Assembly (NCBI GenBank): GCA_903847525.1
Contig: CAINEA010000857.1
Span: forward strand, 1-34,586
Reading direction: 5' to 3'
DNA from: an uncultured Acetobacteraceae bacterium
Lineage (GTDB): Bacteria > Pseudomonadota > Alphaproteobacteria > Acetobacterales > Acetobacteraceae
Length of the DNA stretch: 34,586 nt
Shown: one piece after another, positions 1 through 9,087 of the stretch
Layout: each line of letters starts with the position of its first letter
How positions within the stretch are numbered: the stretch's first letter is position 1
Notes under the pieces: model-generated
Seen by the model: the letters and a program-made list of their open reading frames with translations, nothing else
What the model was told of the DNA's origin: nothing
The model's database searches: none
Made by a program: the position numbers and the translations under genes

Positions 1-148
1 ATGCTGGTGAACTGCGAGCCCTGATCGGAATTAAAAATTACGGGAGATCCGAACCGATCCAGCGCTTCCTGCAAGGCCTCGATGCAAAATCCCGTCTCCA
101 TGCCAGTCGACAAACGCCAAGCCAGAACACGGCGGCTGTACGAGCATC
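1..148 (-). pseudogene. IS3-family-type transposase (OrfB, DDE integrase core) fragment, runs off left edge and truncated near 148
   Basis: Reverse-complement translation gives SRRVLAWRLSTGMETGFCIEALQEALDRFGSPVIFNSDQGSQFTS, typical of the rve/DDE core (SDQGSQFTS) of IS3-group transposases; homology stops at about 148. Confidence 0.8.
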
Positions 149-154
149 CTGGGC

Positions 155-436
155 CTATCGCCCGGTCTGTAGGCCGCTCTGGATCGTCGCTGCCGTGACC
201 CTGCAGCCGCACTCCTGGCACCGTAGCCGGCGTAGCACGACGCCGACCGTCACCGTGCCATCATAGAACCGGGCCAGGTCCGCCAGCGCATACACCCGAT
301 CGCGTCGACAGCCGGGCTCGCCGCAATCCACGCCCATCAGCCAGGCCTCAAAGTCACGGAGCGGGCTTTCGGGCACGGCGCGGCGTTGAGCTCGTGGGGA
401 TGCGTTGGCGGCCATGTATGAACATATCAGGAACAT
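155..436 (-). CDS. Small Cys-rich hypothetical protein (possible zinc ribbon)
   Basis: 93-aa ORF with two Cys clusters (CGEPGCRRD, CQECGCR). Confidence 0.4.
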   Translation of the reverse strand: MFLICSYMAANASPRAQRRAVPESPLRDFEAWLMGVDCGEPGCRRDRVYALADLARFYDGTVTVGVVLRRLRCQECGCRVTAATIQSGLQTGR

Positions 437-498
437 GGATCGTGGCGAGTCACAGATCTATGTGATCGCCTGCACGCTGTAGCTCCCACAGAAGCATC

Positions 499-544
499 AG
501 TCGCCACACATTCAGCCGGCCAACAGAAAGTCGCCGCACATTCA
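499..544. repeat. Pair of 16-bp near-identical direct repeats, period 30 bp
   Basis: agtcgccacacattca (499-514) and agtcgccgcacattca (529-544), one mismatch. Confidence 0.7.
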
Positions 545-1086
545 CGGCGGTAATTCCGAAGAAAAGATGCTCGGGAATGGGTGGCGTTTCCTGGGCCTGC
601 GTTGGCGCTGTAACAGCCTGAGCGGCTGCCCCCTTACTCGTCGTTAAGGAAGAGGTTTGAAACGCGGCACGCATCCATTCTGTGGAGAAGACCAGCAATG
701 CCGGAAATGAAATTACAGGCGTTTACGCCAAAATAGTTGCTTCGACGCGGACGCAGCGGGTACGATGTTCTTCCGATTCGAGCATGGCTGCAGTGCCCGG
801 TCCCGTGAGGATAAAAAAGCTGTCAACGTCAATGCAGGCCTACGCCGGAGCCGCCAAAGCGGGGAAGGTGGACTCGTACGTCAATCGGTTACCCCCAACG
901 CACAGGGGCAATGTGCGAAGTGCAGCATCGCTGCAATGCCATGAGGCATTACCGAAAAGCCAGGTGTCGGAACCTGTGTATGCCCCCTTAAATTTAGAGG
1001 CATTCACTATGGCATCCGAAGAACTGACTGGCTTCTCCCCCAGCAGCGTCGTGATGACGCGGCTTCCCGCAGATGGAACGACAAAA

Positions 1087-1275
1087 ATGACTCCAAATCC
1101 TGACAGGTTAACCCCCGCCGCCGCCGCCGAGCTGATCGGCGTGCAACCGCGCCGCATCCTTCGCTGGGTCCGTCGTTACCCGAACCTTGGCCGTCGCATC
1201 GGTGGCCGCTGGGTGATCGACCCCGAAGTGCTGGCGGTCCTGGCCGCTGGCACGCCCGGAACTGACCTTTCCTAA
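1087..1275 (+). CDS. Excisionase/MerR-like helix-turn-helix protein
   Basis: C-terminal part of the 682..1275 ORF: LTPAAAAELIGVQPRRILRWVRRYPNLGRRIGGRWVIDPEVL, a winged-HTH excisionase pattern; internal ATG at 1087 is the likely start. Confidence 0.6.
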   Translation: MTPNPDRLTPAAAAELIGVQPRRILRWVRRYPNLGRRIGGRWVIDPEVLAVLAAGTPGTDLS

Positions 1276-1427
1276 ATCGCTTCACGCCGTCTCGCTCTGG
1301 TGTAGCGACGACACGTGATTGGGCTGGTCGATGGGTTGGGCTGCTGACACCCGGAATCTATCAAAAATCTAGCCGAATTGCGAGAAAAACGCATCAAAAG
1401 CGGGAAAAATCGAAAGATTATTCTCCC

Positions 1428-1631
1428 ATGTCCCCATATACCCGCCGCGCCCGGCTTCTCGCTGGCACCGCACAACAAGCTGACAGCTTCGACCACCGGC
1501 GCTTCGCCATCCGTATCCTGGCCGCGATGGTCGAGCATTCGGACACGATAACCGGCGCGACGCTGATAACGCCGGATGGTTTCGTGGAGTACATCCCCGC
1601 AGGTCATCTTCGACATGGTGGCCGCGCATGA
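1428..1631 (+). CDS. Small hypothetical protein upstream of and overlapping (ATGA) the primase fragment
   Basis: 67-aa ORF, 4-nt overlap with the 1628 ATG. Confidence 0.4.
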   Translation: MSPYTRRARLLAGTAQQADSFDHRRFAIRILAAMVEHSDTITGATLITPDGFVEYIPAGHLRHGGRA

Positions 1632-1785
1632 ACGCCATGCCGCCGACCGGGTTGTCGGTGCAATCGGTCTCCGCGCTGCGCTCCCGACTATGGGCCGCCG
1701 GGTTCCGACCGATCCCGCTCTACAACCACAACCATGTCGGCAGTTCGCCGGGGAAACGCCCGCTTGGCGACGGCTGGGTGCCGAG
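1628..1785 (+). pseudogene. N-terminal fragment of a bifunctional DNA primase/polymerase (prim-pol)
   Basis: ALRSRLWAAGFRPIPLYNHNHVGSSPGKRPLGDGW matches the prim-pol N-terminal pattern (aGf.viPl...GK.P...gW); similarity ends about 51 codons in. Confidence 0.55.
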
Positions 1786-1898
1786 GCTTCAGCCAGCCGA
1801 GGAAGGATGCGAGGCCTGCGGCCCGGGTTCAAGAAACCGACGGCGGCGCTCATCAACAGCGCCAAGGGGGCGGCAAACGGCAGGAGATCGATTGGCAA
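1781..1898 (-). pseudogene. N-terminal fragment of a multi-TM proton-channel/NuoL-like (DabB-like?) protein
   Basis: MPIDLLPFAAPLALLMSAAVGFLNPGRRPRILPRLAEA then loses sense; divergent from an adjacent LysR gene, as seen in NuoL-like/DUF2309 (DabAB) loci. Confidence 0.4.
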
Positions 1899-1980
1899 AG
1901 ATTTTCCCCTTCAACGCACCATGCGGGTCAGGGAAAGAGGTATCCGACGGGATAGGCTGAGAAAAATTCATTGTTTCGGC

Positions 1981-2009
1981 CATATCGTTCTGTTTTATAG
2001 AACGATATG
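1981..2009. promoter_or_regulatory. Perfect 11-bp inverted repeat overlapping the LysR start codon (probable autoregulatory operator)
   Basis: CATATCGTTCT-gttttat-AGAACGATATG; the last ATG is the LysR start at 2007. Confidence 0.7.
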
Positions 2010-2900
2010 AAAAACCTGAACTTCAACCATCTCCGCTACTTCTGGGCGGTCGCGCATGAAGGCAGCCTCACGCGAGCGGCCGAGCGATTGAATCTGTCGC
2101 AGTCGGCGCTATCGGTGCAGATCCAGAAACTCGAACACCAGATGGGTCACCCGCTGTTCGAACGTGTCGGCAAGCGGCTCGTCTTAACCGAAGCTGGTCA
2201 GATATCGCTGGATTATGCGGACACCGTGTTCCAGGCAGGCGACGAGTTGATGAGCACCCTTGAAGGACGGCCTCTCGCAAGCCGCCAGGTCTTGAGGGTC
2301 GGCGCGCTTACGACCCTGTCGCGCAACTTCCAGCTTGAGTTCCTGCGTCCCTTGGTCGGTCGCGCGGATGTAGAACTGATCGTGCGTTCCGGCTCGACAC
2401 GCGACCTGCTCGCGCAGCTCGAAGCTCATGCCATCGACGTGGTTCTTTCCAATAGCGCCGCTCAACGCGACGCCCGCGTACCCTTTCGCAATCATCTCCT
2501 GAATAAGCAGCCTGTCAGTCTGGTGGGGCGACCGAGGCCGGGCAATGCGCCGTTTCACTTCCCTGAGGATTTGCGCAGCGAACCGATCCTGCTTCCTAGC
2601 CTCGACAGCGACATCCGGGTCGGCTTCGACCGTCTGCTGGATTTGGCGGGCATAAACCCGATCATCTTGGCCGAAGTCGACGACATGGCGATGTTGCGCT
2701 TGCTCGCGCGTGAGCGCGAAGGGGTAACCCTCGTGCCGCCGATCGTCGTCCGTGATGAACTCGAATCGGGAGTCTTGGTCGAGCATTGTCGCATCCCGCA
2801 ACTCACAGAAAGCTTCTATGCAATCATCCAAAATCGGCGGTTCCCCAAACAACTTCTGGGTGCACTGCTGCAAAGATATGCGGATAAGACTTCAACCTGA
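2007..2900 (+). CDS. LysR-family transcriptional regulator
   Basis: N-terminal HTH (NFNHLRYFWAVAHEGSLTRAAERLNLSQSALSVQIQKLEHQMGHPLFERVGKRLVLTEAG) and LysR substrate-binding domain. Confidence 0.95.
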   Translation: MKNLNFNHLRYFWAVAHEGSLTRAAERLNLSQSALSVQIQKLEHQMGHPLFERVGKRLVLTEAGQISLDYADTVFQAGDELMSTLEGRPLASRQVLRVGALTTLSRNFQLEFLRPLVGRADVELIVRSGSTRDLLAQLEAHAIDVVLSNSAAQRDARVPFRNHLLNKQPVSLVGRPRPGNAPFHFPEDLRSEPILLPSLDSDIRVGFDRLLDLAGINPIILAEVDDMAMLRLLAREREGVTLVPPIVVRDELESGVLVEHCRIPQLTESFYAIIQNRRFPKQLLGALLQRYADKTST

Positions 2901-2984
2901 GCGATTATGAACGAGCGACCGCTCTCGGGTCACGCCAGATCGCTGCCGATGGCCTGGCCGTCGCCGGCGCTGTGCGCGTATCCG

Positions 2985-3200
2985 CATGGACGGCGGCGAT
3001 GACGTGTCCGCGCCCGCACAGAACGCCTTGCCGGCTCCGGCAAGCACGATTACAGAAATGTTGTCGTCGTGCTGTGCCGATATCAGCGCGTCGGTCATCG
3101 TATGCACCAGCTCCGAATTCAGAGAATTGCATTTGTCCAGACGGTTCATTTTCAGAACGCGGATCGGTACGCGACCCTGGGTCAGCAGAATGTCGGTCAA
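2985..3200 (-). pseudogene. Enoyl-CoA hydratase/isomerase (crotonase) N-terminal fragment
   Basis: MTDILLTQGRVPIRVLKMNRLDKCNSLNSELVHTMTDALISAQHDDNISVIVLAGAGKAFCAGAD; crotonase signature then loss of homology. Confidence 0.75.
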
Positions 3201-4807
3201 AGGTTCGTCTGCTTCAGCGACAGACCGGCAAGCAGCTTACGTTCCAAGCCGCGGTGATCGTTCACGACACGCGACGTGACATCGAACACCATCGTCGAAC
3301 GATCAGCGTCGGTATAGGCCGGCCAATGTGGCACCGCGGGGTTGTCCGGGTTTCCGGAACGGGCAAAGGCGAGCCAGCTCGCGCTCATCTGGTCCGCCAG
3401 AGCCTGAGGCTCGGCACCGGTGCCCACCATGGACGCAGATTTGGCGACATTATCGAACACAAAGGCCAGTTCGACGGAATGGGGCGTCTTCCATTTGCCG
3501 CCCCCGACCGGTGTGCGCCAGTCGACTTCGTAGAGCCATACCGGGGCGCCGCCCTGCGCGGCCTTGCGTCCAGCCTGCTGCCAGGCACCTTGGCGCATGC
3601 GCAGGTCGGTTTCGATGGCGAAGAACAGGTCGCCAGGCGTCGCGTCCGGCCAGGTTTCGCGGAAGGTTGCCAGAACGCGGTCGATATCGCCTGGCTCGAA
3701 CCAGCGCAGCAGCCGTTCGCGCAGCCCGGCCTCGTCCAGCGTAAAAGCCGCGGGGTCGCCGCCACCGGTGAGGAGCGTCATTTCAGTCGCAACCGTGCCG
3801 ACCAGCAGCGGGACATTCCGCGACACCTCTGGAGCCCCAGGTACCCAAGGTCCGGAGGGCAATGCGCGCCCGTCGGCCACGGGGCGGAAGTTCAGTCCGC
3901 CCGAGGTCTTCTGGGCTTTCTCCATGCCAGCGATCAGAACCTCCGCCGGCAGGCTGGCGAGTTTACCGGCCTCCGACGGGGAGAGTTCAAGCGTGGCGAG
4001 CAGCTTGCGCGTCAGCGCCGAGGAAGCGTCGGGGCTCATGGCCTCGAGGTAGTAGGAACCGCTCTGCACGACGGCGCGGTGAAACAGGCCGGCAGCCGCC
4101 GGCATCGCCATCAGGCAGCTGACCTTTCCGCCGCCGCCTGACTGGCCGAAGATGGTGACATTGCCCGGATCACCGCCGAAGGACGCGATGTTGTCGCGGA
4201 CCCAGCCCAGCGCCTGGACGAGGTCGAGTAGTCCAACATTGCCGGCATCCGCGTATTCAGGGGCGAACTGAGCGAGCTGCAGATAACCGAACAGATTGAG
4301 CCGGTGATTAACCGTTACCACCACGACGTCGCCCTTCCGGGCGAGGCGCGTGCCGTCGAACACGTTCCGAGAGCCCGACAGGCTGGAGAAGTCGCCGCCA
4401 TGGAACCAGACCATGACCGGGCGCTTGGCGCCGTCCGCCAGTGCCGGGGTCCAGACATTCAGTGCCAGGCAGTCTTCGCTCATGTCCTTGTCGAAGGTCC
4501 AGGAGCTGAAGATCTCGGGGAGGCTGCGTATTACCTGCGGGCACATCGGCGCGAAAGCGAGCGCGTCGCGCACGCCGCTCCAGGGCGCGGGCGCGGCGGG
4601 TGGCCGGAAACGACCCTCACCTCCCGTCGAGGCTCCATAGGGGATACCCTTGAAGACGTGGGTTCCGCCATCCGTCGCACCACGGACCTGGCCAGTGTTG
4701 GTTGTGGCAACAGGGGCAGAGCCCTGTGCTACAGGCTGGCGTGGACTGGAGAGCGCGAGGCCACCACCGATCGCCGTCCCGAGAACGACCCGACGCGATA
4801 ACACCAT
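3197..4807 (-). CDS. Type-B carboxylesterase/lipase with twin-arginine-like signal
   Basis: MVLSRRVVLGTAIGGGLALS signal, GGTHVFKGIPYGAST, EDCLALNVWTP, WFHGGDF, FGQSGGGGKVS nucleophile elbow; stop overlaps the start of the hydratase fragment. Confidence 0.9.
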   Translation of the reverse strand: MVLSRRVVLGTAIGGGLALSSPRQPVAQGSAPVATTNTGQVRGATDGGTHVFKGIPYGASTGGEGRFRPPAAPAPWSGVRDALAFAPMCPQVIRSLPEIFSSWTFDKDMSEDCLALNVWTPALADGAKRPVMVWFHGGDFSSLSGSRNVFDGTRLARKGDVVVVTVNHRLNLFGYLQLAQFAPEYADAGNVGLLDLVQALGWVRDNIASFGGDPGNVTIFGQSGGGGKVSCLMAMPAAAGLFHRAVVQSGSYYLEAMSPDASSALTRKLLATLELSPSEAGKLASLPAEVLIAGMEKAQKTSGGLNFRPVADGRALPSGPWVPGAPEVSRNVPLLVGTVATEMTLLTGGGDPAAFTLDEAGLRERLLRWFEPGDIDRVLATFRETWPDATPGDLFFAIETDLRMRQGAWQQAGRKAAQGGAPVWLYEVDWRTPVGGGKWKTPHSVELAFVFDNVAKSASMVGTGAEPQALADQMSASWLAFARSGNPDNPAVPHWPAYTDADRSTMVFDVTSRVVNDHRGLERKLLAGLSLKQTNL

Positions 4808-5175
4808 TTCGGTTTCCTCCCCCGAGGGGCCTGTGGCCCCGTCCATGATTGGATCGAGCCTAGGCGTGCGGCGCCGCCGTGGGCAAGTCGCAGACACGCC
4901 AGACTGGGGTAGATCCGGCGCCGCATTGCGGATGCCGTTACATCCTAGATGGATATTTGGATCGGACCATTCACGACAGTTTGCCGCGCGTTGAGGCCAG
5001 ACGAATGCGGCGATAAGCCATGCCGGTGACCGCTGAGCGCAAGCTGCTTCACGCTGGCGACCAGAAGCGGGCGGATTTGCCGCATCGCCGTCCGCCGCCG
5101 CAAGGGTTCGGCGCCCGCAGAAGGCGCCCGCGGTTGCGCCGCGCCCTGGCCCCGGCTCTCCGGGATGCGGCCCCG

Positions 5176-5218
5176 GGGTTGGGTCTTCCCAGAGGAGAGG
5201 GGAGACCGAGAGCAACCC
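5176..5218 (+). promoter_or_regulatory. Strong nested hairpin directly upstream of the parB-like gene
   Basis: GGGTTG / GGTCTTCCC - AGAGGAGA - GGGGAGACC / GAGAG / CAACCC (9-bp inner stem with one G:T, 6-bp outer stem). Confidence 0.6.
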
Positions 5219-5232
5219 AACAGGAGCCCATG

Positions 5233-6966
5233 ATGGCCGAACTTCGCAGCGTCGATCCGAACACCCTTGTCCCGAACCCCGACAACCCGCGGCGGACACA
5301 AGTGCCGTAGGCGATGGACGATCAGCTCGTCGCCTCCATCAAGGCCGTCGGGATCGTCCAGCCCCCGCGTGTGAAGGAGGCGGATGGCCGTCTCGTGATC
5401 ATCGTCGGCAATCGCCGCGCCAAGGCCGCGATCACCGCGGGTCTGGCGGAGATCGACGTGCTGGTCTGCGATGCCGACGAGGCCGCAGATGCCATGCGGT
5501 CCATGTCCGAGAACCTCATCCGGGCGTCGATGACCAGCGTGGACATCTGGAGGGCTACCGAGGCGCTGGAGGGCCAGGGCTGGAATGAACAGGCGATTTC
5601 CGACGCTCTGGCGTTGCCGGCTCGCACCATTCGCCGTCTCAAGCTGCTGGCCAATCTGCATCCGGCCATGCTCGAGTTCATGGCCGGCGGCAGCATGCCG
5701 AACGAGGATCAGCTGCGCACCATCGCCAGTGCATCGCGCGAGGAACAGACGCAGGTCTGGAAAAAGCACAAGCCCAAGAAGGGGCACGACGTCTACTGGC
5801 ATGAAATCGCGCGTGGCCTCGCCAAACGGCGCATGCCGTTCTCTGCCGCGAAGTTCGATGAAGACCTGGCACGGGCTTATGGCGTCGTCTGGGAAGACGA
5901 TCTGTTCGCGCCGGCCGGCGAGGACGGCCGCTACACGACCAACGTCGAAGGCTTTTTTGGCGCGCAGCAGGAGTGGTTGCAGAACAGCCTGCCTGAGCGT
6001 GGCATTCTGCTGACGACCGATGAATATGGCCGCCACGAGCTGCCGAAGAAGGCCGAGCACGTCTACGGCAAACCTGGCAAGAACGACCATATCGGTCACT
6101 ACCTCGACTCGAACTCCGGCGAGGTGAGGACGATCGCCTACCGGATGCCCGAACCGAAGAAGCCCGTCAAAAATGGCAATGCCGGCAAGCATGGCGAACC
6201 TACGGACGGCTCAGGTGAAAGCGACGTGCCGACGCGGACAAGGCCCGACGTAACTCAGAAGGGGGCCGCCATGATTGGCGACCTGCGCACCGACGCGCTG
6301 CACCAGGCGCTGCGGGAGGCTACGATCGATGACCACATTCTGCTGGCGCTCCTGATCCTCGCCTTTGGCGGCAAGAACGTATCGGTTCAGAGTGGTTCCG
6401 GCATGGACGCTTTCGAACGGAATAAAGTCTGCAAGACGATTGCCGAGGGCGGCGTGCTCACCATGGATCATGATGTACTCCGCCGTGCCGCGCGTGACAT
6501 GCTCACGGGTGTGCTATCCTGTCGCGATAACATGACGGATAGCGGCTTCGTCGCCCGCATTGCCGGCGATGCGATCGGCGCATCGCTCTGCCTTCCAAAC
6601 ATGGCGACAGAGGAATTTCTATCCTGCCTTTCCAAAGCCGGCATTGAGAAGGCAGCCTCCGCCGAAGGGGTAAGGATCGAGCCTCGCGGCAAGGATACGC
6701 GTGCGCGCTTGATCGAGCGGTTCAAGGACAGCGTCTACGTCTATCCAGCAGCTTTCTTCAAGCTGACTGAGGACGATCTGACGAAGGGCAAGGCCTCGGA
6801 GCCTCGCCGCTACGTTCCGGGGGTCGGTTGGAACAGCCCTGATGACGATGACGTCGAAGAGGCAGAAGCCGAGGTTGGCCAACCCGAAGACGGAGGTGAC
6901 GAGGCCCGCACAGAGACCCGGAATGCCAACGATCCGGGCGACGAGTACTCCGCCGCCGCGGAATGA
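5233..6966 (+). pseudogene. ParB/Spo0J-like plasmid nuclease/partition protein, interrupted by an in-frame TAG at 5308-5310
   Basis: MAELRSVDPNTLVPNPDNPRRTQVP*AMDDQLVASIKAVGIVQPPRVKEADGRLVIIVGNRRAKAA: the ParB N-terminal box lies upstream of the stop in the same frame; the 550-aa remainder is open. Confidence 0.85.
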
Positions 6967-6976
6967 AGGCGCACGG

Positions 6977-7002
6977 CCCGCCCCAGTCTCCGGGGCGGGT
7001 TT
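6977..7002 (+). terminator. Hairpin after the parB-like gene
   Basis: CCCGCCCC-agtctcc-GGGGCGGG followed by TTT. Confidence 0.5.
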
Positions 7003-7026
7003 CGTCTCCCGAACGAGGAGTCCGCT

Positions 7027-7404
7027 ATGACCCACCTCACGGCAGGGGGCACCGACGCGCTCGCGCACTCGACGATGCCCGACACATTGCAGCCGCGCGC
7101 GCCAGCACCGGCAACGCCGCCTCGGCATTTCGATCGTGACTTTCTCCGATTCGGTATCGCTGACCGCCGCCAGAGGTTCGAAGAGCTGGAGGCCAACATG
7201 GTCGCCATTTGCGAATGTGCCGCTCTCCGCGGCGCCGATCGCGGCGCTCGCATTGACCATCGTCAAACCTGGGACAGGGCGATGTGGCAACGTTATCTCG
7301 CCACCGCAACGCAGATTGAACCCGACTTCATGCCGGAGATGCTTCGGCTGCTGCGCGAAATCGATCGGCTGCAACGGCTGCTGATGCTATCGATGAAAAT
7401 TTAG
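7027..7404 (+). CDS. Hypothetical protein
   Basis: 125-aa ORF with gagga Shine-Dalgarno just upstream. Confidence 0.6.
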   Translation: MTHLTAGGTDALAHSTMPDTLQPRAPAPATPPRHFDRDFLRFGIADRRQRFEELEANMVAICECAALRGADRGARIDHRQTWDRAMWQRYLATATQIEPDFMPEMLRLLREIDRLQRLLMLSMKI

Positions 7405-7510
7405 GCCAAGCGGCATGTCTTTCAGCCGGTCCGAACTGCATCGCATCAAAATGAACGCCGGTGAATGGGGGAATTGTGTGGAGGCACGCAGCTCCGGACC
7501 AGCGCCTGTC

Positions 7511-7814
7511 CCCTCGGGTAGACGCGCGGTCTAAACCGGTCCGGATCCCGCTACCGCATCCCCGCTTCGCCGACACCCATCGCGCCGCGCGACGGGACCT
7601 GTCCCGGCGAAGCGCCTCCGGCTCGCACCGCTGCCGTGTCACTTCGGGCACCGATCGCGCGAGCGCGATGGTGGCCCTTGCTCCCGCACCAGGCCGCGGT
7701 GCTTGGGGGCGGGGGGATCCAATTCCCGGTTTCTTCGGACCACACCCGAGGGAACGACGCCGGCACGGAGCCGGCGACCTTCCCAAGAACGGGGTGAACG
7801 AAAGGAATGAAATC
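7511..7814 (+). promoter_or_regulatory. Large structured upstream element of ssb (element A)
   Basis: Long-range closing helix CCCTCGGGT (7511-7519)/ACCCGAGGG (7744-7752); internal CGCTTCGCCG (7563-7572)/CGGCGAAGCG (7605-7614) and hairpin CACCGATCGCGCGAGCGCGATGGTG (7649-7673); then GACGCCGGCAC. Confidence 0.6.
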
Positions 7815-8288
7815 ATGTCTGGCTATCTGAACCGCGTGCAGCTGATCGGCAATCTGGGCCAGGAGCCCGAACTTCGCACAACGCAGAATGGCGGGCGAGT
7901 GGTGACACTCAGCATCGCCACCAGCGAAAGCTGGAAGGACGACCGCTCCGGCGAGCGACGCGAGCGCACGGAATGGCATCGCGTCGTCATCTTCAACGAG
8001 GGCCTTGGCAAGATCGCCGAGCAGTATCTGACCAAGGGTGCGAAGGTTTTCGTTGAGGGGGCACTGCGGACCCGCAAGTGGCAGGACCAGTCAGGTGCCG
8101 ATCGCTACAGCACGGAGATCCACCTGACGCCCTACAACGGCACGTTGACCTTCCTCGACAGGAAGAAGGACGGGGACCGGGCGCCCGGCGGCGATGATAC
8201 CGCTTCCGACCGGGCCATGACCGTTGGAGGCGGCGTGGGTGGCGGCAATCTGGACGACGAGATTCCTTTTTCCGCTTGCTGGCAGTAA
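7815..8288 (+). CDS. ssb: Single-stranded DNA-binding protein
   Basis: MSGYLNRVQLIGNLGQEPELRTTQNGGRVVTLSIATSESWKD...EWHRVVIFNEGLGKIAEQYLTKGAKVFVEGALRTRKWQDQSG; acidic tip DDEIPF followed by SACWQ. Confidence 0.95.
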   Translation: MSGYLNRVQLIGNLGQEPELRTTQNGGRVVTLSIATSESWKDDRSGERRERTEWHRVVIFNEGLGKIAEQYLTKGAKVFVEGALRTRKWQDQSGADRYSTEIHLTPYNGTLTFLDRKKDGDRAPGGDDTASDRAMTVGGGVGGGNLDDEIPFSACWQ

Positions 8289-8298
8289 GCGCGAGGCA

Positions 8299-8332
8299 GG
8301 GGATCGGCCACTCGTCCAGGCTGCCGATCCCC
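8299..8332 (+). terminator. Hairpin downstream of ssb
   Basis: GGGGATCGGC (8299-8308)/GCCGATCCCC (8323-8332), then ctttct. Confidence 0.6.
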
Positions 8333-8466
8333 CTTTCTGCCGGCGCGGACCTATCCGTGGCTGTGGCCGCGCCCCGTGGCGTCAAATGCTTGGGGCGTGG
8401 CTGTAAATCCAACAGGGTGACGACAGCCAACCCATTTCCTTCGAAACCTGTCTCCTTCGGTGTCCC

Positions 8467-8856
8467 ATGAGCATCAGCTTTTCACCGTACGTCTACGACC
8501 ATGCGCGCAATATCTGGATAGCTCCGCTAAACACACAGGGTGAGCCCGACGAGTTAGAGCTGTCGCTCTCGAACGGCAACGGCTGCGACATTTTGCTGGC
8601 GCTCGGGCTGGCGCCCGACCCGTATGGTGAACCCTATCCGATCGACATCTTTGCCGGCCTGGTAACCGCAGCATTGCGCCGCCACCTCGGCCAACGCTCT
8701 CCTGGATTGCCCGCCCGCGTGGATGCGGAGAAGGGGCGCGCCACAATCGTCTTCCTCGGCCGCCGTGAGGGCTACATCGAGGACCGCCTCGGTGACCTCG
8801 CCCGGCTGGTCCAGCGCGGCCGGACGGCGGGTGCCACGCATATCGGCTGGGGCTGA
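8467..8856 (+). CDS. Hypothetical protein
   Basis: 129-aa ORF between ssb and downstream genes, protein-like composition. Confidence 0.6.
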   Translation: MSISFSPYVYDHARNIWIAPLNTQGEPDELELSLSNGNGCDILLALGLAPDPYGEPYPIDIFAGLVTAALRRHLGQRSPGLPARVDAEKGRATIVFLGRREGYIEDRLGDLARLVQRGRTAGATHIGWG

Positions 8857-8922
8857 CACTGAACGGAACGTCCGCGGCCGGTGCCTTCACTCCCTCCATC
8901 CAAAGCTGATCAGGAGATAACC

Positions 8923-9087
8923 GTGACCACCATCGGCCACACGCCGTTGCACGAAAACTTTGAGGGCCTGTTCGTCCGCTACTTCTGCCGAGGTGAGTTC
9001 GGGCATGGCTTCTGGGTCAAGCGGCCAGCGCGTTGTGCCACCCGCGATCGGTTATCTACGGCCGCTGACCGGTACCGTAGTGGTTGA
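8923..9087 (+). CDS. Small hypothetical protein (GTG start)
   Basis: MTTIGHTPLHENFEGLFVRYFCRGEFGHGFWVKRP..., preceded by caggagataacc. Confidence 0.4.
   Translation: MTTIGHTPLHENFEGLFVRYFCRGEFGHGFWVKRPARCATRDRLSTAADRYRSG

Noticed and set aside
682-1086. N-terminal extension of the HTH ORF
   Set aside because: No homology in the first ~135 codons; internal ATG at 1087 better fits the excisionase-like domain.
2184-2873. 229-aa minus-strand ORF
   Set aside because: Antisense to the LysR gene.
2972-4141. 389-aa plus-strand ORF
   Set aside because: Antisense to the carboxylesterase; no motif.
4826-4840. GGGGCC-tgt-GGCCCC hairpin upstream of the esterase
   Set aside because: Short GC-rich palindrome expected by chance at this GC content; no supporting context.
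4945-6192. 415-aa minus-strand ORF
   Set aside because: Mostly antisense to the ParB-like gene, whose frame has strong homology.
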